Below are positions 1-7,732 of a stretch of DNA of 19,303 nucleotides, in pieces. Origin of the DNA: an uncultured Bacteroidales bacterium. Lineage in GTDB: Bacteria; Bacteroidota; Bacteroidia; Bacteroidales; UBA932. The notes beneath the pieces are model-generated. The model did not search any database. It saw only the letters and a list, made by a program, of their open reading frames with translations, and was not told the DNA's origin. Position 1 is the first letter of the stretch, and every line of letters starts with the position of its first letter. Made by a program: the position numbers and the translations under genes. The stretch lies in the NCBI GenBank assembly GCA_934667175.1, contig CAKULN010000052.1, positions 1 through 19,303 on the forward strand, read 5' to 3'.

Positions 1-63
1 AGTTCCGGGCGGAACTCTATCAATTATTTACGGGATTCATACGTGGATTTTCAGTTCATGGAA

Positions 64-77
64 GTGTCAAACTTCCG
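64..77 (+). repeat. 14-bp direct repeat, copy 1
   Basis: GTGTCAAACTTCCG occurs here and again, identically, at 303-316. This copy sits in the loop and right arm of a small hairpin (57-64 pairing with 72-79). The core TGTCAAA is also present in the opposite orientation (TTTGACA) at 201-207 and 247-253. It may be a regulator binding site or chance repetition in AT-rich DNA. Confidence 0.4.
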
Positions 78-113
78 TGTAAATATTCGCTTGAAATACA
101 AAGAATAATGCTT

Positions 114-188
114 AGAAGCTGTTTTGATTTGTTTGAAATGTTCTTTGAGGTGAAAAAATCTTCAAACAAACAAATCAAAACAGCTTCT
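114..188. repeat. 22-bp perfect inverted repeat, MITE-like hairpin
   Basis: Positions 114-135 pair without mismatch with 167-188, leaving a 31-base loop. The arms begin AGAAGCTGTTTTG and end CAAAACAGCTTCT. There is no T-tract after the stem, so a simple terminator is less likely than a remnant of a small mobile element with long terminal inverted repeats. No clear target-site duplication is visible beyond TTA at each outer edge. The right arm contains an extra CAAA relative to a longer possible pairing. The identity of any parent insertion sequence is unknown. Confidence 0.55.
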
Positions 189-252
189 TAACTTCTCATC
201 TTTGACATTTACTTTTAGAGAGGAAGAGAGGAAGATACGAATTTCGTTTGAC

Positions 253-279
253 AAAAAAAGAGAGGCCAGAGGCCTCTCT
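253..279 (-). terminator. Rho-independent-like terminator on the minus strand
   Basis: Positions 259-267 (AGAGAGGCC) pair perfectly with 271-279 around a 3-base loop, and the plus strand has a run of seven A (253-259) just left of the stem. Read on the minus strand this is a 9-bp GC-containing stem followed by a T-tract, the standard intrinsic terminator shape. No minus-strand gene ends here, so it may stop antisense transcription coming out of the operon, or serve a structural role. Confidence 0.5.
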
Positions 280-302
280 GGTGAGAATATGGGGAAAATT
301 AT

Positions 303-316
303 GTGTCAAACTTCCG
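303..316 (+). repeat. 14-bp direct repeat, copy 2
   Basis: This is an exact second copy of GTGTCAAACTTCCG (first at 64-77), located 20 bases before the -33 element of the operon promoter. The position is compatible with an upstream activator or operator site, but nothing in the sequence identifies the protein that would bind it. Confidence 0.4.
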
Positions 317-335
317 GGGAAAATGGAAAAAAAGT

Positions 336-367
336 CTTGCATTTGTCATTAGGAAAAACTATCTTTG
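336..367 (+). promoter_or_regulatory. Bacteroidota-type promoter for the operon
   Basis: The -7 element TATCTTTG (360-367) matches TAnnTTTG exactly, and CTTG at 336-339 supplies a -33 element with 20 bases between the two. Transcription would start around 373-376, giving a leader of about 15 bases before the ATG at 390. No other full TAnnTTTG match was noticed between this site and the first gene. Confidence 0.6.
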
Positions 368-389
368 AAGATTCTGAAAATATTAGTGT

Positions 390-2177
390 ATGAATTTTAG
401 TAGATTCCTTATTGGAGGTGCAGCTTGTGCTGCTCTTTTGTTCCTTTCCGGCTGCGATGGCGCGCTGAAGGAGGACAACGGCGGTAAAGAAGAGCCGGAA
501 AAAGTCAAGGTAGAGTTTTCACAGAATGAAATATCCATCCCTATAAAGGGAACATCGACCCTCGAACTCACGGTCACTCCGATAGAGCGTGCCGGCGAGG
601 TGGAGATTGTCGTGGCTGATGACGAGGTCGTCACGCTGTCGGACAAGGAGACGACCGAGACTGGCATCAGGCTTTCGCTTGCGTCAAATTCCCGTCTGGG
701 CTCGACTACAATCTATGCCGTTCATGAAGACCTTGAGGACACTCCGGGGTGCAAGGTTACCATCACTCCTATAGCTTTGGAGAGCATATCCCTTGACAAG
801 ACATCCGTTGAGTTGAAGGTCTATGAAACAGTCACGCTCAGTCCGACTCTTACTCCGGCCGACGTTACAAGCCCGACTCTCGTCTGGAGTTCCGATGACC
901 CTGAAGTCGCTTCTGTTGATAATGGTGTCGTTACGGCTAACAAGCCTGGGACGGCGACTGTTACAGTAAGCTGCAATGGCAAGCAGGCCACTTGTGTGGT
1001 GAAGGTCTCATCCATTCCGGCGGAGTCGATTAAACTCTATTTTGAAAAGGCGGAGATTTCCGAAAAAGAAATCAGTGTGGAGGAGAGTTTCAGAATAGAT
1101 GCCGAGATTCTTCCCGAGGAGGCTACCTATAAGACTGTTTCGGAATGGTCCGTCTCCGACCCGGAAGTCCTTTCGTGTGAGGCGATAGACATTTCCGGCA
1201 ACACGCTTTCAGCCTATGTTACCGGCAAGGCGGCCGGAACGGCTCAGGTGATTGCGAAGATTGAAATCGGCGAAGGCAAGGATGCTCTTGTGGCAACCTG
1301 CAATGTGACAGTGAAGGCGCTGGTACCTCCGGCGGCTCCTCCTAAAATCGGCGACTATTTCTATTCCGACGGTACATGGAGTGACGGTGGGCTCGTGTCG
1401 ATAAACAAGACCGGAACAAAGGTGGAATGGGCTGCGGGAAAACCTGCTCCGATAGAGGGTAAGACAGTGATTGGCATCGTGTTCCAGACAGATTCGGAGC
1501 GTTTTTCTGATGATGAGAAAAATTCGGGGTATAATCATGGGCTGGTATTTTGCCTTAAGTCCGCGCATGGCGATAAGAGTGCTCTGACACGGTATGCCTT
1601 TGAAGACTCTGCAATTGATTTCCTCGGCAGCAAGCTTACTGGTTTGTCATGGTATTCAGATATTAATGGATATTCGGAAAACCAGAAAGTCATTAGTCGT
1701 TTTTCAACCCAAATGGATCAAGTTCCGGCATTTGATTTTGTCCACACTGATTTCTCGCCCGCCGCTCCTTCCAACACGTCTGGCTGGTTTATTCCAAGCA
1801 TCGGACAGCTTTGGGATTTCGTGGCAAATCTTGGCGGCTCCGGCGTCGCTGAATTGTTGGCCGGTTTCAGAAACTATGACTATGACATCACCTACTATAA
1901 GGAGCGCAGCGACTATCAATATGGTCAGATGAGTGTCGGTTACAATGTGGCGGACATTCTGAATGCCCATTGGGCAAAGGTGCCGGAAAGCCAGAGGGAT
2001 GATCTCGTTTACCATAGTGACAGTTCTTTGGGCAACACCTGCTGGCTGTTGTCTAGCACATCATATCAGAAAGGGGAGGCTTGTTGTGTGATAGAGTTGG
2101 GCGATAACGAGTGTATCTATATGACTGCGGAATATTTCAGTAATGAGTTCTGCTGTCATCCGGTTCTGGCATTCTAA
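390..2177 (+). CDS. Surface lipoprotein with Big2-like repeats and a C-type-lectin/DUF1566-like C-terminal domain
   Basis: The 595-residue product starts with a lipoprotein signal (LSGC, lipid-carrying Cys22) followed by an acidic linker rich in Glu, Asp and Lys, suited to surface export in this phylum. Three immunoglobulin-like units follow at about 40-128, 129-208 and 209-310. The second is a clear bacterial Ig-like group 2 (Big2) domain, with ESISLDKTSVEL at its start and the WSSDDPEVASVDNGVVTA and GTATVTV motifs. Residues 315-595 form a separate domain with WFIPSIGQLWDF, NTCWLLSSTSY and a terminal CHPVLAF, resembling the DUF1566/formylglycine-enzyme-like lectin fold found in many Bacteroidales surface proteins. 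No catalytic residues are recognised; substrate binding or adhesion is the likely role. It is the first gene of the operon, just after the promoter, and the next gene follows by 25 bases. The Ig-like call is firm, the C-terminal fold moderate. Confidence 0.85.
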   Translation: MNFSRFLIGGAACAALLFLSGCDGALKEDNGGKEEPEKVKVEFSQNEISIPIKGTSTLELTVTPIERAGEVEIVVADDEVVTLSDKETTETGIRLSLASNSRLGSTTIYAVHEDLEDTPGCKVTITPIALESISLDKTSVELKVYETVTLSPTLTPADVTSPTLVWSSDDPEVASVDNGVVTANKPGTATVTVSCNGKQATCVVKVSSIPAESIKLYFEKAEISEKEISVEESFRIDAEILPEEATYKTVSEWSVSDPEVLSCEAIDISGNTLSAYVTGKAAGTAQVIAKIEIGEGKDALVATCNVTVKALVPPAAPPKIGDYFYSDGTWSDGGLVSINKTGTKVEWAAGKPAPIEGKTVIGIVFQTDSERFSDDEKNSGYNHGLVFCLKSAHGDKSALTRYAFEDSAIDFLGSKLTGLSWYSDINGYSENQKVISRFSTQMDQVPAFDFVHTDFSPAAPSNTSGWFIPSIGQLWDFVANLGGSGVAELLAGFRNYDYDITYYKERSDYQYGQMSVGYNVADILNAHWAKVPESQRDDLVYHSDSSLGNTCWLLSSTSYQKGEACCVIELGDNECIYMTAEYFSNEFCCHPVLAF

Positions 2178-2202
2178 AAGACAATATCAAATTCGTTGTA
2201 AT

Positions 2203-3102
2203 ATGAAAAAAGCATTATTCATGATTGCTGCGGCAGCGGCTATGTTCTGCTGCTCGTGCACCAAGGATCTCGAAGACAGAGTAGGGAACCTTGAAAAGAA
2301 GGTGGAGGCTCTTGAAAAGACAGTCAACACAAATGTAAGCTCAATCGAGCAGCTCGTTAAGGCTGCCAATGAGGCTGTAACCGTAACGAAAGTTGAGACG
2401 ACTGACAATGGTTACACTATATATTTCAGCGACGATACGAAGGTTACCATCGCAAATGGAATCGATGGAAAGGACGGCAAGGATGCTGTCGCTCCGGTAA
2501 TCGGCTTCAAGGAAGTTGGCGGAGTGTTCTACTGGACTGTCAATGGGGAGTTCATCAAGAACGGCGATGCAAATGTTCCTGTGACCGGCAAGGACGGTGT
2601 TGACGGCAAGACTCCGCAGTTCAAGATTGAGGACGGCACATGGAAAGTTTCCTTTGACGGCGAAGTCTGGGCTGATGTTCCTGTTACCGGTACCGTGGCT
2701 CCTACGCTTGTGATGACTGAGACTGACACCGAGTATGTTTTCACCCTTGGCGAGAATGTGATCAAGATTGCCAAATATCAGGAGTTTGCGATTAAGGTTG
2801 AAAGTCATACGGTGAAGGTGGAGCCTAATTCGGTGCTTGTATTCTCCTACACTGTCATCGGGGCTGACGAAACTACAAAGGTTCTGATTGAGGCAGAGAA
2901 TGTCGATGCTGTTCTGGACGAGGCTGCACAGACTGTTACGGTCAAAACAGGTGCTACCGTAAGTTCTGCTTATGTTCTTGTTAAGGCTGTACGCAACAGT
3001 GACGGAAAGTATTCCGCACAGTACATCAACATCAAGAAAGAAAGCTACGGCACTTTCGGCGGCGTAATCGTCAGCGATGACAATGAATATCCTAACTGGT
3101 AA
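2203..3102 (+). CDS. DUF4988-like coiled-coil lipoprotein
   Basis: The start chosen is the ATG at 2203, which opens directly into a signal peptide (MKKALFMIAAAAAMFCCSC, probable lipid Cys19). An in-frame ATG at 2143 would add 20 polar residues and overlap the previous gene, so it is unlikely. After the Cys comes a short heptad coiled coil (Leu23, Val27, Leu30, Val34, Leu37, Val41) and then two Gly-Lys-Asp collagen-like stretches (about 86-92 and 129-135) on either side of a Trp-containing segment (FYWTVNGEF and later TWKVSFDGEVWADV). This order is characteristic of DUF4988-containing Bacteroidales lipoproteins. The remainder (about 205-299) looks like an Ig-type beta sandwich. The 299-residue protein may trimerise through the coiled coil; this is inference. 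No enzymatic motif is seen. Confidence 0.85.
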   Translation: MKKALFMIAAAAAMFCCSCTKDLEDRVGNLEKKVEALEKTVNTNVSSIEQLVKAANEAVTVTKVETTDNGYTIYFSDDTKVTIANGIDGKDGKDAVAPVIGFKEVGGVFYWTVNGEFIKNGDANVPVTGKDGVDGKTPQFKIEDGTWKVSFDGEVWADVPVTGTVAPTLVMTETDTEYVFTLGENVIKIAKYQEFAIKVESHTVKVEPNSVLVFSYTVIGADETTKVLIEAENVDAVLDEAAQTVTVKTGATVSSAYVLVKAVRNSDGKYSAQYINIKKESYGTFGGVIVSDDNEYPNW

Positions 3103-3115
3103 AAACTGAGTGAAC

Positions 3116-5425
3116 ATGAAAAAGATAGCATATATTGCGGCTGCCCTCATTGCAGTGGTCGGCTGTTCAAAGAAAGAGATTGTGCCTGAGGCAGAGAATG
3201 GTACAAGTAATATCAGCCTGTCAGTGAAGGTGGCAGGGGAAACTACCAAGGCATCTTATGACGGCGACAAACACATCAAGTTCGCTGATAAGGATAACTT
3301 CTATGCAGCAATTGCGAAGACAGATGCGCCGACGAAGGCTGTTGCTGTCGCGAGAAGCGACCAACGCGAGGCAGATCGTTATTATAGCACATTCACATTG
3401 AATGATGCGACAGTTGCCGAACCTACATTCAAAGGAACATTTTATAGCATAACGGAAGCTAACAAGGCAGATGAGTATTGTCTTTATGGCGTATTTCCGA
3501 GCGATGCACTCTATACTCTTTATTTGACCACGGAAGATAAGGATGGGGATTTGCTTACTGATTGGGTGGTGACCCTTCCTGACGACCAGTCTGCGGCTAC
3601 GCAGGAGTCATGGGCTCCGAAGGCAAATGTTATGTTGCTTGAGCCGACGACCATCAAGTACAATGAGAGCGCATCTTATGAATATTCTTCCGGCAAGGAA
3701 TACAATTCAACTAACGAGAGTGAGACGGTTAAGTTCGCTCATCTTTTCGGCTACGGAAAAATCAATTTCGCCGGTGTTCCCGCAGAGTATGAGAACAGTG
3801 TCGTAAAGAGCGTGACGATTAAGGCGACAGGCGACGACAAAGTGCTTGCCGGTCGTTTCTATGTGGATGTCACAAAGCAAGTTGATGAAATTGAACTTAC
3901 TCCTTACACAAAGAAAGACGCGATTACTCTTAAAGGTGACGGCAAGACCACGGTGAAGGACTATGTCGCATGGTTTGCAGCAAAACCGGGCGTTTTTGAT
4001 GTCGAGATAACCGTTGTCACGGGAAAGGCTACACTTGTTTTTGCCCGCCAGGGACTGCAGATTAAAACCGGCATGATTGCCGCTCCGACTGTAAACTACA
4101 AGTCCGCTGACACTGCGACTTCCCATGATGTTGTTCTTGCTGCGGGTGAGACTTGGGAGCAGGTAATCACATCTTCAAGCCAGTGTCTGTCAAGTTCTAC
4201 CAATGAGAAAGAATGGGGACCTACAGGAAAGAAGATGATATTCTCGCTCTCTTATCCGGATTCTCAGAACAACAATTATGGTTCCTATCTTGGCAGTTAC
4301 TCTGAAGGTTATGTTCAGGGACTTGCATACCAGAACATAACGGGCGGGAAAGTTGTTCTCTCTTCAGATGCTTCGTTCTCCGGCATATCAGTTGTCAAGG
4401 CAAACCTTGGCATTTTTACCAATAATGTTACGGCAGACTTTACAGTCAGTCTTGTTGACGGGGAGACTGTGACAAAGCTTGGAACAGTGAACATCTCCGG
4501 CTCTAACGCGAACACCAAGGGCGCTAATTACTATTTCAAGAATCCCGAAGGCAAGAAAGGAAACTTTGTCTTGACTGTTGACAATTTCTCGGACACTAAC
4601 TGCCGTCCATATCTTGGTTCCCTCACTTTCAATCCTGCACCGGAGATTGTCTTGTCAGAGACAGCGGTAAAGATTGCTAAAGATGCAGGAACGGCAAGTG
4701 TGGATTGTGCGGTTTATTCCGCCGATGCCGATCCTACAGTGAGTGTTTCTGCGGATGCCGCCTCTTGGCTTACGGCAAATTATGCTGACGGTAAGGTGAA
4801 CTACACTGTTACTGAAAATGCTGGCTCCAAGAGGGTCGGCGAAATCACGGTGACCGCGAAAGGACTTTCAGAGACCACGGCTGTGATAACGGTTACTCAG
4901 GCGAGCGCAACTGCTGTGGAATACACTTTGACGGTTACGGCTGCTGATGTGCACTCGGCTATTGTCACAGCTCTTGCCGGCGGGGAAGCAACCGATTCAT
5001 ACACCTCGCTTACTGCATCATTCAATGCAAAGTCCGCTTCAGGAACTACTCTTGCTGTTCCGCTTACATTTACTCAGATAAATTATGCGACAGCTACGGA
5101 TGACACATTTAAGATTAAAACAAACGGTTCTGATAAGGCAGAGATTAAATGCACATCTTCAATAGGCGAGATTTCAAAGTTTGTTGTAATTGCAGACTAT
5201 CAGGCAAAGACCGGTAATTATGATGAATGCAGAATGCGTCTCTCTACAGACGGGACGACTTGGAATGATCCTGTTGCAGCAGACCGCACAACCGAAAAGG
5301 GAGAAGATGACTATTGGACCAATACAGTGTCGAACAGCAATGACACCTACACTTGGTTCAATCTCCAAAGTCTTTGGGGCACTCTGACTATCAAGAGCTT
5401 CGAGGTGACATTTGTTGCAGAATAA
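3116..5425 (+). CDS. Fimbrillin-like lipoprotein with a BACON domain and C-terminal binding-type domain
   Basis: The ATG at 3116 gives a clean lipoprotein signal (lipobox VVGC, Cys17); a GTG six bases earlier is also in frame but adds only two residues. The first ~330 residues, with TTKASYDGDKHIKFADKDNF near the front, resemble the fimbrillin / Mfa-like family of Bacteroidales surface proteins. Residues ~335-505 form another beta-rich region. Residues ~509-596 are a BACON-type domain (VKIAKDAGTASVDCAVYS, SWLTANYADGKVNYTVTEN, ITVTQAS). The last ~170 residues end in a beta sandwich with MRLSTDGTTWNDP, reminiscent of carbohydrate- or ligand-binding modules. Total length is 769 residues. The gene is noticeably more AT-rich than those after it (positions 5101-5160 contain 20 G+C of 60). 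Its role is probably adhesion or substrate capture; the fimbrillin assignment is tentative. Confidence 0.8.
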   Translation: MKKIAYIAAALIAVVGCSKKEIVPEAENGTSNISLSVKVAGETTKASYDGDKHIKFADKDNFYAAIAKTDAPTKAVAVARSDQREADRYYSTFTLNDATVAEPTFKGTFYSITEANKADEYCLYGVFPSDALYTLYLTTEDKDGDLLTDWVVTLPDDQSAATQESWAPKANVMLLEPTTIKYNESASYEYSSGKEYNSTNESETVKFAHLFGYGKINFAGVPAEYENSVVKSVTIKATGDDKVLAGRFYVDVTKQVDEIELTPYTKKDAITLKGDGKTTVKDYVAWFAAKPGVFDVEITVVTGKATLVFARQGLQIKTGMIAAPTVNYKSADTATSHDVVLAAGETWEQVITSSSQCLSSSTNEKEWGPTGKKMIFSLSYPDSQNNNYGSYLGSYSEGYVQGLAYQNITGGKVVLSSDASFSGISVVKANLGIFTNNVTADFTVSLVDGETVTKLGTVNISGSNANTKGANYYFKNPEGKKGNFVLTVDNFSDTNCRPYLGSLTFNPAPEIVLSETAVKIAKDAGTASVDCAVYSADADPTVSVSADAASWLTANYADGKVNYTVTENAGSKRVGEITVTAKGLSETTAVITVTQASATAVEYTLTVTAADVHSAIVTALAGGEATDSYTSLTASFNAKSASGTTLAVPLTFTQINYATATDDTFKIKTNGSDKAEIKCTSSIGEISKFVVIADYQAKTGNYDECRMRLSTDGTTWNDPVAADRTTEKGEDDYWTNTVSNSNDTYTWFNLQSLWGTLTIKSFEVTFVAE

Positions 5426-5435
5426 ATTTTTATAG

Positions 5436-6596
5436 ATGAATATAAAGTACAACAGAAGATACTTCAAGGCGATTGTGGCTACGGCGTTGACCGCAGCCAC
5501 AATTTCCGCTTGTGACAAGACTCCGGCAAACGGTGAGGACGAGGAGGTCATTGACTCTTCCATAAGCATTGTCGGCGGGAAAGTCGTTTCCGTTGATTCT
5601 GAGGCGGGAACTTTTGAAATCAGTTATTCGGTTACCGGCCCTGCTGCGGAAAGGACTGTCGAGCTCATCCCGGACTGCGACTGGATGGCTGATGCCGAAG
5701 ACTCTGGACAGGAACAGGCACCGGAGTCAAAGTCCGTCGAGGCTCCCGTGGCGGAGGGAACCCTCGTAGTCTCTTTTACGGAGAATGACACCGAGTCTTC
5801 CCGCGCCGGAAAGGTGAGCCTTCATGTCGAGGGGGCGAAACCGGTGAGCGTGTCGGTGATTCAGAAAGCCAATCCGGACTATGTGGTGAACAGTCAAATT
5901 TCCTTTACGCTTGATACGCAGGATGCCACCGAGACTTCGGTGTTCTTCACGGTTGCTCCGAACGAGAGCGAGACATATTACTACTACGGATTCTTCCCGG
6001 CGAAGGATTTTGATGCTTTCTCAGACCCTGCGGAGTTCGTGAAGAGCACGGTCGCTGATATGAAGTCCTATGCCGACCGTTATGAGACGGAAACCGGCAA
6101 TAAGTTCGACCTCAAGAGCCGCCTTTTCAAAGGCTATCGTTCCACGACCCAGAGCAATCTGGATCCGGCGACAGATTATTGCCTCGTCGCCTTCGACCTG
6201 ACGCTCGGATGGAAATATAGCGGAAAGGTGGCCTCATGCAGGTTCAGGACACAGACCGTTCCGCCGTCTTCCTCCGCGTTCAAAATAACTTATGACCAGC
6301 AGAAAGGCATTGTGGGGATTGAACCGACAGAATCTGCTTCCGGAAGGTTTATCATAGGTCTCACGACTTTAAAGATTTGGCAGGACTCCAAGGCGCCGAG
6401 TGCAATGGTTGCAAATTATGTGAAGAACAGTTCTACTTTGGCTTCGTACAGTGTCACTGACGGCTACCGTGGTCTTCCTCTGTACTCCTACAGCGACATT
6501 GAGGACGGCGTCGATTATGTCGCGTTCGCCTTTCTCTACAACAATTCAAAAGTGTCGGAGATAGCGTGGCTTGAGTTCCGCTATGTGAAACCATAA
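5436..6596 (+). CDS. BACON-domain lipoprotein with repeated Tyr-rich modules (paralogue A)
   Basis: The 386-residue product has a long signal ending in ISAC (lipid Cys26), followed by GEDEE, an acidic surface-export-like patch. Residues ~41-148 are a BACON-like Ig domain, with the CDWM motif followed by VSVIQKA at the end. Residues ~150-278 hold a module that starts with a YYYYGFFPAKDFD strand, continues into a helical stretch and ends with L-x-P-A-T-D-YCLVAFDL and RFRTQT. A second shorter copy occupies ~278-386 (RFIIGLTTLKIW ... VDYVAFAFLYNN). The next gene encodes a protein of identical architecture, so the two are tandem paralogues. It lies 10 bases after the previous stop and 12 before the next start. 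BACON domains are usually linked to glycan or mucin binding, but no ligand can be read from the sequence. Confidence 0.85.
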   Translation: MNIKYNRRYFKAIVATALTAATISACDKTPANGEDEEVIDSSISIVGGKVVSVDSEAGTFEISYSVTGPAAERTVELIPDCDWMADAEDSGQEQAPESKSVEAPVAEGTLVVSFTENDTESSRAGKVSLHVEGAKPVSVSVIQKANPDYVVNSQISFTLDTQDATETSVFFTVAPNESETYYYYGFFPAKDFDAFSDPAEFVKSTVADMKSYADRYETETGNKFDLKSRLFKGYRSTTQSNLDPATDYCLVAFDLTLGWKYSGKVASCRFRTQTVPPSSSAFKITYDQQKGIVGIEPTESASGRFIIGLTTLKIWQDSKAPSAMVANYVKNSSTLASYSVTDGYRGLPLYSYSDIEDGVDYVAFAFLYNNSKVSEIAWLEFRYVKP

Positions 6597-6608
6597 TTGG
6601 AGAGCAAT

Positions 6609-7727
6609 ATGAAACTGAATCGGATTATCAGTTCGCATAAACTGGCGGTTATGGCAGCCATAGTCTTGACGGCCGCCGGTTTTGTCTCCTGCGACAAAAA
6701 CGCAGGGACGGAAGAAGTCGTTGATTCATCGTTTGTTGTGGGAACAAGGATTCTGAAGGCGGACAAGGACGGGGGCGACTATTGGATGTCCTACAGCATA
6801 AGCGGTTCCAAGGAGGGACAGGTGGCCACGGTAGAGTCCGGATGTGACTGGATTGTCGTGAAGGATGTCTATTCGACGGAGTTCCGATATACCGTCGTGA
6901 AAAACGACACCGGCAGTGACCGTCGTGGGGAGATTGTCCTCTCCTGCAATGGAACAAAGACTGCCCGCATAACCTTGATTCAGTCGGCCTCAAATTCGGA
7001 ATCCGTTGTTTTCAAGAACTTTGAAATAAAGGTCAGCGGCATCACGACATCTACCTGCCGCATTCAGGTGAAGCCTGTCGATGCAGGCAAGACCTATCTC
7101 TATGCCGTCGCAAGGAAGGCGGAGTATGAGAAGGAAACGGCGAAGTCCTACATTGAGGCCAGAATAGACCAGATAAAGGATATGGCGGCGATAAAAGCAC
7201 AGTCGCCATCGGCCTACCTGAGCAAGGGCGTGGTCGATACGGACAATCTTTCTGACGAGTACCGTCCGTCTCTTTATGACCGGACAGCTTACTGCCTGAC
7301 GGCCTTCGACCTCAGTTATGACGAGAAAAAGAACGAGTTCAGCTACAGCGGAGACATAGATGTCGTCGAGTTCACCTCGGCTTCGGCTACGCCTTCTGCC
7401 ATGGACATTGCGATTCTTCAGAACGGTTCTCTCCTCACTTTCCGTCCGTCTAATGTCGGAAACGGAGACTCATACATCTGCGATTATATGACCAAGGAGT
7501 CTTGGGACGAACTTGACAGCCCGGACTATGCCGCGCATCAGTATGTCCTCTATGCACAGAAGCTTGGATATTTCGAGGCCTTCACGGCGACTAATGTCGT
7601 CGATTTGTCGCTGGATAAGGACATGGTCAAGGGAGAGAAATATGTGGCCTACGCGGTGGGATACCGCGACAGCGCCACCGACGGCGGTCTCACGACCGAA
7701 GTGAAATTTATTGAGTTTACTTATTGA
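6609..7727 (+). CDS. BACON-domain lipoprotein with repeated Tyr-rich modules (paralogue B)
   Basis: The start is the ATG at 6609, preceded by GGAG at 6599-6602; an in-frame TTG at 6597 adds four residues and is disfavoured. The 372-residue protein has a signal ending in FVSC (lipid Cys28) and then NAGTEEVVDSS, echoing the EEVIDSS of the preceding gene at the same place. A BACON-like domain (~38-130) carries GCDWIVV and ITLIQSAS. It is followed by the same module as paralogue A (TYLYAVARKAEYE ... DRTAYCLTAFDLSYDE ... VVEFTSA) and a second copy (SYICDYMTKESWDEL ... EKYVAYAVGYRD). Sequence identity to paralogue A is modest outside these landmarks, so the duplication is old or diversifying. A surface substrate-binding role next to the protease gene is inferred. 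Confidence 0.85.
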   Translation: MKLNRIISSHKLAVMAAIVLTAAGFVSCDKNAGTEEVVDSSFVVGTRILKADKDGGDYWMSYSISGSKEGQVATVESGCDWIVVKDVYSTEFRYTVVKNDTGSDRRGEIVLSCNGTKTARITLIQSASNSESVVFKNFEIKVSGITTSTCRIQVKPVDAGKTYLYAVARKAEYEKETAKSYIEARIDQIKDMAAIKAQSPSAYLSKGVVDTDNLSDEYRPSLYDRTAYCLTAFDLSYDEKKNEFSYSGDIDVVEFTSASATPSAMDIAILQNGSLLTFRPSNVGNGDSYICDYMTKESWDELDSPDYAAHQYVLYAQKLGYFEAFTATNVVDLSLDKDMVKGEKYVAYAVGYRDSATDGGLTTEVKFIEFTY

Positions 7728-7732
7728 TATTT

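Larger units (their letters stand above)
1..389. other. Non-coding leader region upstream of the operon
   Basis: No convincing gene is present. The only open frame of note (202-393) needs a TTG start, runs into the first real gene and has no family resemblance. The region is AT-rich and packed with structure: a 6-bp hairpin at 1-16 (AGTTCC/GGAACT), an 8-bp hairpin at 57-79 containing one G-T pair, a 22-bp hairpin at 114-188, a minus-strand terminator-like hairpin at 253-279 and a promoter at 336-367. It is probably the regulatory region of the operon plus the end of an upstream neighbour that lies outside the window. Confidence 0.6.

Noticed and set aside
112..190. Reading the long leader hairpin as a rho-independent terminator
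   Set aside because: There is no T-tract directly after the stem on either strand, and the 31-base loop is too long for a typical intrinsic terminator.
202..393. 63-codon plus-strand frame in the leader
   Set aside because: It needs a TTG start, covers a terminator-like palindrome and the promoter, and overlaps the first gene.
2143..2202. Upstream ATG extension of the DUF4988-like gene
   Set aside because: It would put 20 polar residues before a perfect lipoprotein signal and overlap the preceding gene.
2461..2610. Collagen-like protein from the Gly-Lys-Asp stretches
   Set aside because: Only a few triplets occur, on either side of a Trp-containing beta segment; this matches DUF4988-type lipoproteins rather than a collagen repeat.
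2341..3249. 302-codon minus-strand frame opposite the DUF4988-like gene
   Set aside because: It lies opposite a well-supported lipoprotein gene and into the next one, and shows no recognisable domain.
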